From JAZFYD01 sp036443405 (GTDB taxonomy: Bacteria > Planctomycetota > PLA2), in NCBI GenBank assembly GCA_036443405.1, contig JAZFYD010000205.1, positions 1-19,635 on the forward strand: 19,635 bases of DNA. The letters are read 5' to 3'. The position numbers and the translations under genes were made by a program. Below are positions 7,617 through 14,179 of this stretch, one piece after another. The stretch's first letter is position 1. The number at the start of each line of letters is the position of its first letter. The notes under the pieces are model-generated. The model was not told where the DNA came from and did not search any database. It worked only from the letters and a program-made list of their open reading frames with translations.

Positions 7617-10166
7617 TCACTTGTTCGCGCCATCTTCGGCGGCCGGCTTGACCGGCGCCGGCGGCGGCGCGTCCTTCTTCCAACGCTCGCGCTGATACGC
7701 GGGCACGAGGAACACGTTGACCCAACGACCGTCCGAACGCACCTGCGCGAGATGGCCCAGCGCCATCAGAAAACGGTCGCGGTCCGCTTTTGTCTGAAAT
7801 GACTCCTTCGGCATGCGCGGCTGGCGCGTCGCCTGCAGAACCAGCAGATTGCCTTTGCGTCTCGTGATGACCCCCTGCGGGAACGAGGGCCAGAGGCTGC
7901 CCTGGCGCAGCAACCAATCCTGCGCCCCGGAGTCGCCGATCAATGTTTCGATCGTCGGCGCCGCGGAGTCTCCAAGCGTGTTCGTTCCCGTGGCCTTCGC
8001 GATCACGTGCGGCGCCAACGGATGGAACCAGGTCAATGCGGGCCGGATCGGCGGCGTCGGCAACGCACGCGTGGTCGGCTGTTGCCTCGAAGTCTTCAGC
8101 ACGATGAGGAGGGTGCCGAGACCGAGCAGGAACGCGACGGCGATCCCGAGCCGCACCATCATCCCGTGATTCCTCCGCCGCGCCCGGACATCAGGCAGCG
8201 ACGATTGACCGTCGCCCTCAAGCAGCCGGTACGTGTGCACCGCCGCCTCGCCCGGCGGGAGACCGGCGGAACGCGCATCGAAATAGGTGCGCCCTTTCAA
8301 ACCGAACGTCAGTTGGAGAGCGTAGATCGCATACGGAAACAGAAGTCCGCTCAGCGCCGCAGGGATCGCGAGAACGAGTTGCGCACCGGGCGCCCAACTC
8401 CGATAGCGCGTGAGGCCGGTCCTGAGCGACAGCGCGAGCCAAGCCAGGGCGAGCCCGCCGAACCACGCGGCGAACATCCGGACCATCATGTCCGGTTGCC
8501 GCGCGAAGTAGTTTTGCGCAGAGTCCCACCAGGGATGCCCGAGTTCGACCCGGCCGTCGCTGTTGACGTAGTTGATCGAGAGCGGGAACGCGACCATCCA
8601 GATAATCGTGCCCAGACCGAGCAAGATGCCGATGATCGCGTTGGCGGCGCCGAGGGTGCGGAACCGGTGTTCCATGCGCACCGGGCGGAAGTCGCTCGGT
8701 AACTCCGCCGCCGCCGATTGCATTTCCTCGAGCGCTCGCGGCGCGTCAACCTGATCCATCCCGCCGGCCCGATCCGGGCCCAGGATGTCGTCGGCTCTGG
8801 CCGCAGCCTGTTCGCCGGTCGCTCCTTCGGAGCGCGCTTGGTAGTAGATGCGCCCGCGATGACCGGAGAGCACCCAAAAACTGTAGATCGTGTACGGCAG
8901 CAACACGCCGGTCAGGCCAGCCACGATGGCCAACAGGTGCTGCACGCCCGGTGCGGAGGCGACATGTTTCCTGAGCCTGTTACCGGTCCAACAAAAGAGC
9001 CCACCGAAGATGAACCAGAGCGCGCCGATGCCGAAAAACACGACGACCGCCCAACTCGCTGAAGAGGCGTAACGACCACTCAGCGGCCCGCTGACCATTC
9101 CGATGAGGAACCAGCCGAGTCCGCAAAGCAGCAACAACCCGCCGATCACGCGGTTGATCGCCACGAGGTTGCTGAGGTGGTGCTCAAGGCGCATCGCGGA
9201 CGCGCGCGCGAAAGACACACGTCGCGCGGCCTCCGCGGAATCGCGGGCCGCCGTGTCGATGGGATTCGCTCCGGCGGCAGCCGGGCTCGGCGCGGGCGAG
9301 GGCGTTCCCGCCGACGGCTGACCCGGCGCGCGTTCCAAAACGACGGAGACCGCGTCCCCCATCTCGCGTGCGGTCTGAAAACGCTCCTCGGGATCCTTCT
9401 CGAGGCTCTTCTCGATAAGGCCGTCGATCTGGGAGTCGCATTCGTCCGGGCGGCGCTTGCTCGGCAACGGGAACCGGCCGATAGGCAACTCGCCCGTCAG
9501 CAACTCATACAACACCACTCCTGTCGCGTAGAGATCGGAACGCTCGTCCGCTTCCCGCGCGCGCTCGCGCTGCTCCGGGGCCATGTACTCATAGGTGCCG
9601 AGCGCGATGTTCGTGCGTGTCAGGCGCGTGTTGGCGTCGGGGCCCAGCAGACGGCTGAGGCCGAAGTCCGCGACCTTGACGACGCCGCCCTTCGCGAGCA
9701 GGACGTTTTCCGGTTTGATGTCGCGGTGGACGATGCCCTGGCCGTGCGCGTGCTCGAGCGCGGACAGCACCGAGCTCACCACCTTCAGGGCCTCGCCGGA
9801 TGCCAGCGGACCTTCGCGCATCACCTGGCGAAGGTTCGTGCCATCCACGTACTCCATGACGAGGTACGGGCGGTTGTCCACCTCGCCGCGATCGATGACC
9901 GTGACGATGTTGGGATGCGACAACCGGCCGAGCGCGTCCGCCTCGCGGTGGAAGCGTTCGATCAGTTGCGGATCCTGGAGCAACCCCTGCGAGATCACCT
10001 TGAGCGCAACCGAACGACCCAGCGACAGTTGCGTCGCCAGATAGATGGCGCCCATCCCGCCGTGGCCGATCATCGACTCGACGCGATAACCATCGAAGGT
10101 GCGACCCAAGAAGGGCTCGGGGCTCCATCCCGTTGCACGGGTTTCGATTTCGTTGTTCACCATCAT
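7617..10166 (-). CDS. Membrane Ser/Thr protein kinase B with duplicated membrane module
   Basis: An 849-residue paralogue of kinase A. The kinase domain spans 27-279 with all key residues: GHGGMG 34-39, Lys56, Glu75, HRDIKPEN 147-154, DFG 167-169 and APE 196-198. After an Ala/Pro/Ser linker (281-300) the membrane module found once in kinase A appears twice, at about 325-462 and 496-650. Each copy starts with an amphipathic (M)RLEHHLSNL-like segment, crosses the membrane several times and ends in GRxYY/YF-x-ARS-x-G plus an EAA or QAA helix. A single TM (671-690) leads to an unrecognised C-terminal domain of about 150 residues. The start ATG overlaps the stop of the upstream TPR gene by one base (TGATG). 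GAGGG lies about seven bases before it, indicating coupled translation. Confidence 0.93.
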   Translation of the reverse strand: MMVNNEIETRATGWSPEPFLGRTFDGYRVESMIGHGGMGAIYLATQLSLGRSVALKVISQGLLQDPQLIERFHREADALGRLSHPNIVTVIDRGEVDNRPYLVMEYVDGTNLRQVMREGPLASGEALKVVSSVLSALEHAHGQGIVHRDIKPENVLLAKGGVVKVADFGLSRLLGPDANTRLTRTNIALGTYEYMAPEQRERAREADERSDLYATGVVLYELLTGELPIGRFPLPSKRRPDECDSQIDGLIEKSLEKDPEERFQTAREMGDAVSVVLERAPGQPSAGTPSPAPSPAAAGANPIDTAARDSAEAARRVSFARASAMRLEHHLSNLVAINRVIGGLLLLCGLGWFLIGMVSGPLSGRYASSASWAVVVFFGIGALWFIFGGLFCWTGNRLRKHVASAPGVQHLLAIVAGLTGVLLPYTIYSFWVLSGHRGRIYYQARSEGATGEQAAARADDILGPDRAGGMDQVDAPRALEEMQSAAAELPSDFRPVRMEHRFRTLGAANAIIGILLGLGTIIWMVAFPLSINYVNSDGRVELGHPWWDSAQNYFARQPDMMVRMFAAWFGGLALAWLALSLRTGLTRYRSWAPGAQLVLAIPAALSGLLFPYAIYALQLTFGLKGRTYFDARSAGLPPGEAAVHTYRLLEGDGQSSLPDVRARRRNHGMMVRLGIAVAFLLGLGTLLIVLKTSRQQPTTRALPTPPIRPALTWFHPLAPHVIAKATGTNTLGDSAAPTIETLIGDSGAQDWLLRQGSLWPSFPQGVITRRKGNLLVLQATRQPRMPKESFQTKADRDRFLMALGHLAQVRSDGRWVNVFLVPAYQRERWKKDAPPPAPVKPAAEDGANK

Positions 10167-10873
10167 CAGATTACCCTCGCGACGGCCTCTCCTACAGGCG
10201 TGTTACCGAGATAGAGAAATCCGCGCCAGTTACCGGGGTAGCGGCGCAGGCGTTCCACGCGATCGCGATCGAGTTTCACCTCGAGGCGCTGTCCCGAGAC
10301 CTTGACGGGCGGCCGGCTCTTCATGTGCTTTCCCTGGCCCGAGCAGGACCAGACGATCGTCAGCGGGTTGCGGCGCAGCAGTCCGCGGCACAAGGGGCGG
10401 TTGAACGGCAGCGTAAAGTTGGCGTGTGTCTGGCCGGGCCGGATCGTGAGCGCGGGTTCGGCGCACAGATGTAGTCGCTTGAGACGGCGTTTTTCAGCCA
10501 GCGCGCGGAACGCAGTGAAGATCGTGCCGCCGCCGAACAGGACACCCATGATCACCGTGCCGGCGACGAGCACCTGCTCGAATGCGTCCTTCCAGACGCG
10601 CGTCTCCTGTTTGTCGACGTTGGCGCGGATCACCGGATGCTCGGGACTGAAGTCCCGGGCGCGCTCCAAATAGACGAGCGCATCTTCGGCGCGGCCTTCT
10701 CCGGCGAGGCGGACGCCCTCGTTGTTGAGGCCCGCGGACGTCGGTGCGTCGCCGTCCATCGCCGGCCCTTCGACACGAACCAGCGGCCCGCTCAGGCGGT
10801 ATTCGCTCGCGACTCCGAAGTAGAGCCACAGGGCTGTGAGGGCGGTGAGGAGGATGAAAGCTATGGTTCGCAT
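10166..10873 (-). CDS. Two-TM protein with a TPR-like segment, function unknown
   Basis: 235 residues. TM1 is at about 3-21. A TPR-like helix pair (46-79, containing LNNEGVRLAGEG and ALVYLERARDFSPEHP) follows. TM2 is at about 100-122, then a basic patch (KRRLKR, 128-133) and a mostly beta-like C-terminal domain (140-235). By the positive-inside rule the TPR part would be extracytoplasmic and the C-terminal domain cytoplasmic. I do not recognise the family. It is translationally coupled to kinase B (TGATG), so it is probably made with it, and a role as kinase partner or input adaptor is plausible but inferred. The ATG at 10873 is preceded by GGAG with a seven-base spacer. Confidence 0.75.
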   Translation of the reverse strand: MRTIAFILLTALTALWLYFGVASEYRLSGPLVRVEGPAMDGDAPTSAGLNNEGVRLAGEGRAEDALVYLERARDFSPEHPVIRANVDKQETRVWKDAFEQVLVAGTVIMGVLFGGGTIFTAFRALAEKRRLKRLHLCAEPALTIRPGQTHANFTLPFNRPLCRGLLRRNPLTIVWSCSGQGKHMKSRPPVKVSGQRLEVKLDRDRVERLRRYPGNWRGFLYLGNTPVGEAVARVI

Positions 10874-10933
10874 GGCGTCGCTCCGTTGCGTGTGGCGGGT
10901 TGGGAGAGTGGCCGGTTAGCCGAGTGAGGTGGC

Positions 10934-10953
10934 GGGGGCGCCGAAGCACCCCC
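10934..10953 (-). terminator. GC-rich hairpin with UUCG tetraloop between operon genes
   Basis: The minus-strand sequence GGGGGTGC-TTCG-GCGCCCCC folds into an eight-pair stem (one G-U) closed by the canonical C(UUCG)G tetraloop. It sits 12 bases after the coiled-coil gene stop and 60 bases before the TPR gene start. No U-run follows. It may partly terminate transcription or protect the upstream mRNA segment from 3' decay. Confidence 0.45.
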
Positions 10954-10965
10954 CCCAGTTCCGAC

Positions 10966-11847
10966 TCAGCGGGAAATGGCGATCTCCGCTTCGGCTTCGT
11001 GGTCGAGGTCGTGGTTGACGTGCGTCTTGGTGTGGTCATGGTCATGCGAGGCACCCAGCAGACGATCGATGGCTTCGATTCCGTCTTCCTGGGGAACATC
11101 CACGTCGATGGGAATCAGGCCACGGCCGTTGGTGCGGTTGCGACCGTAGAAGTCGAGGCGTTTGTTCTGCTCGGTGATCGTCGCGCGAATTTCGGCAATC
11201 TTGTCGCGCGTCTTGTCGAACGCCGAACGGTCGAACACGTAGCCGGCCTCCGCGCGGGTCTGCGCGACGGCGCGGCGCGCCTTCAGGTTTTCGAGCTCCG
11301 CCTTGAGGCAGTTGATGTCCTCGCGCAAACGCAGGTGCTCCGACATCGCGTTGTCGATCTCGGCGGCGGTCTGCGCGCGGGCCCCTTTCAGCTCCTCGAG
11401 GGTGTCGCCCAGGTGGCCGCACATCTCGATTTCGGTCGAGAACGACTTGGCGCGCAGAAGCGCGTCGCGATTGAGCGCCTTGCGGCTGTATGGCTCGCCC
11501 TTGATGTAGTAGACCTTCTGGGTCTGGCTGAGCATCGTGCGAACGATCTCGAGCGCCTTCTTGTCGCGCTCGACGACCGCTTCACGACGTTCGAGTTCGG
11601 TGCCGCGCTGCGCGATCATCGCGTCGAGACGATGCAGCGACTCGCGACCGCTCGTCATGGACTCCTCGCAGCGGCGCGAGAGTTCCTTCGCTTCCGAGAG
11701 CTTCGCCTGGAGATCCATCTCCGGCGTGGTCAGTTGGGCGCGGATGCTTTCGCGCGCGTGGCCCATGAAGTGGCCGACGGCGTCAAAACCGATGAAGGCG
11801 ACAGCCACCCCCACTCCGATCCCGATGAGGATCAATTTCTTGAACAT
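10966..11847 (-). CDS. Membrane-anchored coiled-coil protein with His/Asp-rich tail
   Basis: 293 residues. One N-terminal TM (about 4-21) is followed by long heptad-like helices at about 45-112, 130-190 and 205-232. They are separated by a YYIKGEPYSR turn (113-122) and a short segment around AGYVFDRSAFDKTR. This arrangement resembles a family of TM-anchored coiled-coil proteins I associate with Planctomycetota, although no Pfam name comes to mind. The C-terminus (267-284) is rich in His and Asp, with six His within 16 residues beginning HDHDH, suggesting divalent-metal binding. The start is well supported: GGAGG lies five bases before ATG 11847. It lies between kinase C and the TPR gene on the same strand, so it may scaffold or sense for the kinases; that is inference. 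Confidence 0.8.
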   Translation of the reverse strand: MFKKLILIGIGVGVAVAFIGFDAVGHFMGHARESIRAQLTTPEMDLQAKLSEAKELSRRCEESMTSGRESLHRLDAMIAQRGTELERREAVVERDKKALEIVRTMLSQTQKVYYIKGEPYSRKALNRDALLRAKSFSTEIEMCGHLGDTLEELKGARAQTAAEIDNAMSEHLRLREDINCLKAELENLKARRAVAQTRAEAGYVFDRSAFDKTRDKIAEIRATITEQNKRLDFYGRNRTNGRGLIPIDVDVPQEDGIEAIDRLLGASHDHDHTKTHVNHDLDHEAEAEIAISR

Positions 11848-11870
11848 GGAAACCTCCGTTTTGTTTCACT

Positions 11871-11886
11871 GGAGGCGGGAGCCTCC
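11871..11886 (-). promoter_or_regulatory. Short perfect hairpin in the coiled-coil gene leader
   Basis: GGAGGC and GCCTCC pair perfectly around a four-base loop, 24 bases before the ATG of the coiled-coil gene. The stem contains a GGAGGC sequence that could mimic or compete with the true GGAGG ribosome-binding site nearer the start. Confidence 0.35.
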
Positions 11887-11899
11887 GGGTTCCTGTTTC

Positions 11900-11937
11900 T
11901 CCGGCTCCGGTGAACGTCCAAGTGCTCCGGAGCCGGA
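11900..11937. repeat. 11-bp inverted repeat with 16-base spacer
   Basis: TCCGGCTCCGG (11900-11910) and CCGGAGCCGGA (11927-11937) are perfect reverse complements. They lie in the 144-base gap between kinase C and the coiled-coil gene. Two near-identical 13-mers, CCTGTTTCTCCGG (11892-11904) and CCTGTTTCTTTGG (11938-11950), flank or overlap the repeat. The arrangement suits an operator or a stable leader hairpin. Confidence 0.45.
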
Positions 11938-11991
11938 CCTGTTTCTTTGGTTCATCGCCTGACGGCGTTGAGACCTTCCTTTTGAATCTAG

Positions 11992-13785
11992 TTACGAAAA
12001 CCACGTCACAAACGCGACGAGGAGAGAAGCAAGCAACACGAGGATGCCGAACACCTGCGCGAGCATCGGCAAGGGCGAACGATCCGTCGGATGCGCGTCC
12101 TTGTGCAGCATGCGCGCGCGCTTCGAAGTGCGCGGCGTGAACCACGACGTGAACGACCAGAGCGCGGCGTTTGTCTTCGTGGCTTGATCGGCGGCGACCT
12201 TGCGCGCCAACTTCCAGTAGACGATCGCCGCGGCACCGTTGGCCAGCGACGCGAACAGCGGGACGAGGAAGCTGGCGTCGTCCATGCGGGACGGCCGATC
12301 CACCGCCACAATGATCGCGGTCAGCAAGAGCGCCGCGGATCCGATCGTGAACAACACGGCAGCGAGCCTGTTCATGGCAACCGCGCGCTTGCGGCGGTCA
12401 ACCACCTCGGGGCGCGGGCGCGGGGCCGGTGCGATCCCGTCTGCGAGACCGGCCGCCTCGATTCCGTCGAGACCGCGCTCGCGCGCATCGAGATAGACCC
12501 GCATCTTCCGGTTGAGGAGCAGCACCCACGCCCAGACGGCGAACGGGATTCCCGCAATCGTCGGCGCGGCGAGGAGAGTCAACGCGAGCAGCGTCGAACG
12601 CGACATGCCGCCGAAACGGCGCGCGGCGTTGACCGTGCGGACCAGAACGAAACCGAACACGATCACGATGAGGCCGGCGACGCCCTGGTCGAGTTCGTAG
12701 GCGCCAATGTTGAGTTGCTCGCCGCCGATCAGAATGAAGCCGCCGAGAATCATCCCGACGATGCCGCACACGCCGAGGATCGTGAGCATCAGGTCGTAGC
12801 GTGAGTCGTAGACCGTCGGCGCCACGCTGGCGCGGCTCGGGGTCTCCTGAACGGCGCCGGCCAACGGCCTCGCGTGATCGGCGCCGCTGAACAGCTTCCC
12901 GAGGTCCCGCCCCATCTCACTCGCGTGCTGGTATCGGGATTCGCGTTCCTTCTTGAGGCCGAGATCCAAAATGCGGTCGATGCGGCCATCGAGACCGGCG
13001 ACCTTCTCGCTCGCCATCGGGAACCGGCCGATAGGCAGTTCGCCGGTGAGCATCTCGTAGAAGAGGACGGCGGTCGCATAGACATCGCACCGCGGGTCGG
13101 CATCGCGTGTGCCCTCGCGCAATTCCGGCGCCATGTATTCGTACGTCCCCATCACCATCCGTGTGCGAGTGAGGCGCGGCTCGGCCTCGTCGGCACCAAT
13201 GACGCGTGACAAACCGAAGTCCGCGACTTTCACTGCGCCATCGTTTCCGATGAGCACGTTTTCGGGTTTGACGTCGCGATGGATCACATCGTGGTCGTGC
13301 GCGTAGTCGAGCGCTTCGAGCAGCGCCGACGCGATGCGGCACGCGGTGTCGGGCTCGACCCGGCCACGACGCAACATCTGTCGCACGCTCTCGCCCTCGA
13401 TGTACTCCATGATGATGAAGTAGCGCCCTTCCCATTCGCCGCGGTCGAACACAGACACGATGTTTCGATGCGAAAGCGAAGCAAGGATCTCGGCCTCGCG
13501 GTGGAAGCGAGCGAGAAACTGCGGATCGTCTTTGACTGCGTCGGGCAGGACCTTGATGGCGACCGATCGGCCGAGGCTCAACTGCGTTGCGCGATAGACC
13601 GTGCCCATGCCGCCGACGCCGAGGAGTTCCTCGATGCGATATCCGTTCACATCGCGACCCAAGAACGGATCGGCGACCGTCGGGCGGTCGAGAGCACTGA
13701 ATCGGCACCCGCAACCGCAATGCACGGTTCGCTCGGGTTCCGTCACGGCGAGTCGCCGCGCACATGCGGGGCAGGTGACCAACAT
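11992..13785 (-). CDS. Membrane Ser/Thr protein kinase C with N-terminal zinc ribbon
   Basis: 597 residues from ATG 13785. A small CPAC...CGCGC ribbon (Cys5, Cys8, Cys23, Cys25) precedes the PknB-type kinase domain (about 46-300): glycine loop GVGGMG 56-61, Lys78, Glu97, HRDVKPEN 169-176, DFG 189-191 and APE 219-221. The membrane module shared with kinases A and B follows (about 330-450, ending near DARERGLDGIEAA). Then come a further two-TM region (about 472-526) and a C-terminal TM (575-595). The end is membrane-embedded, without the soluble C-terminal domain of A and B. The start at 13785 is chosen because AAGGA lies four bases upstream and the ribbon begins there. GTG 13815 would lie upstream of the predicted sigma-54 transcript start. 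It is the first gene of the kinase run, preceded by 394 bases without a gene. Confidence 0.9.
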   Translation of the reverse strand: MLVTCPACARRLAVTEPERTVHCGCGCRFSALDRPTVADPFLGRDVNGYRIEELLGVGGMGTVYRATQLSLGRSVAIKVLPDAVKDDPQFLARFHREAEILASLSHRNIVSVFDRGEWEGRYFIIMEYIEGESVRQMLRRGRVEPDTACRIASALLEALDYAHDHDVIHRDVKPENVLIGNDGAVKVADFGLSRVIGADEAEPRLTRTRMVMGTYEYMAPELREGTRDADPRCDVYATAVLFYEMLTGELPIGRFPMASEKVAGLDGRIDRILDLGLKKERESRYQHASEMGRDLGKLFSGADHARPLAGAVQETPSRASVAPTVYDSRYDLMLTILGVCGIVGMILGGFILIGGEQLNIGAYELDQGVAGLIVIVFGFVLVRTVNAARRFGGMSRSTLLALTLLAAPTIAGIPFAVWAWVLLLNRKMRVYLDARERGLDGIEAAGLADGIAPAPRPRPEVVDRRKRAVAMNRLAAVLFTIGSAALLLTAIIVAVDRPSRMDDASFLVPLFASLANGAAAIVYWKLARKVAADQATKTNAALWSFTSWFTPRTSKRARMLHKDAHPTDRSPLPMLAQVFGILVLLASLLVAFVTWFS

Positions 13786-13820
13786 TCGTTCCTTGGATCC
13801 AATCACGATGGACACCCCTT

Positions 13821-13838
13821 ACGCAATCGGAATACCGA
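13821..13838 (-). promoter_or_regulatory. Putative sigma-54 promoter for the kinase C operon
   Basis: The minus strand reads CGGTAT-TCCGA-TTGCG, giving GG (13836-13835), ten bases, then GC (13824-13823), with a perfect TTGC at -12. The -24 half is weaker (GGTAT against GGCAC). Transcription would start near 13811, leaving a 26-base leader with AAGGA before ATG 13785. It lies between a sigma-54 activator gene and the kinase genes. Confidence 0.45.
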
Positions 13839-13866
13839 AACTCTGACACGGCACAACTCGTGTGAT

Positions 13867-13883
13867 ATCCGTGACTTACGGAT
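13867..13883. promoter_or_regulatory. Operator-like dyad ATCCGT-N5-ACGGAT
   Basis: A perfect six-base inverted repeat with a five-base spacer is centred about 64 bases upstream of the predicted sigma-54 transcript start of kinase C. This is a plausible site for a dimeric activator. Activator sites for sigma-54 promoters are often somewhat further upstream, so assignment to the neighbouring FHA regulator is tentative. Confidence 0.35.
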
Positions 13884-14142
13884 TCGGTCTCAGCGGACGC
13901 GGATTCAAGGTCGAAAGGATCTTTCCGGCGAGGATGAAAGCTCTTTGCATCCTGGCCCCGACGGCGGCGGACGGGCCCATCCAACCGCCCGAAACCAGGC
14001 GAATCCTCGGACGGGGCCCAGTGGCCGGTCCGTGCGGCTTTATCCCCCCCAGTACCAATCGGGAGCCGCGGACCTCCAAAATGGAGCACAAACCGTTACG
14101 GGCAAACGACTTGCGCCGACGGTTCCCCGATCGGCCACCGAG

Positions 14143-14151
14143 TTATCCACA
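14143..14151 (+). promoter_or_regulatory. Single DnaA-box-like 9-mer TTATCCACA
   Basis: A perfect match to the consensus DnaA box lies 29 bases past the activator gene stop. There is no second copy, AT-rich unwinding region or replication gene nearby, so it is not evidence for an origin. Confidence 0.3.
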
Positions 14152-14179
14152 GGCTATCCCGACGGGGTCTCGCTCACGC

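Larger units (their letters stand above)
13816..14179. other. 364-base non-coding regulatory gap upstream of kinase C
   Basis: No convincing gene is present. Running toward kinase C it contains a perfect DnaA-box-like 9-mer, a CTCCA-AAA-TGGAG mini-hairpin (about 14074-14086), a bulged GGATGAAAG/CTTTGCATCC dyad (about 13931-13951), the ATCCGT-N5-ACGGAT dyad, and the sigma-54-like promoter. The open reading that crosses into this gap from inside kinase C in another frame has an Arg/Pro-rich, shadow-like composition and no ribosome-binding site. Confidence 0.6.

Noticed and set aside
14034..14051. Second GG-N10-GC arrangement on the minus strand within the G-run upstream of kinase C
   Set aside because: The G-run makes the match trivial. 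Its -12 half reads AAGC rather than TTGC and it is more than 200 bases from the start.
12917..14089. Minus-strand 390-codon open frame covering the kinase C upstream gap
   Set aside because: It runs in a shifted frame through the kinase C coding region and its translation there is Arg/His-rich noise. The gap part has no ribosome-binding site or homology I recognise.
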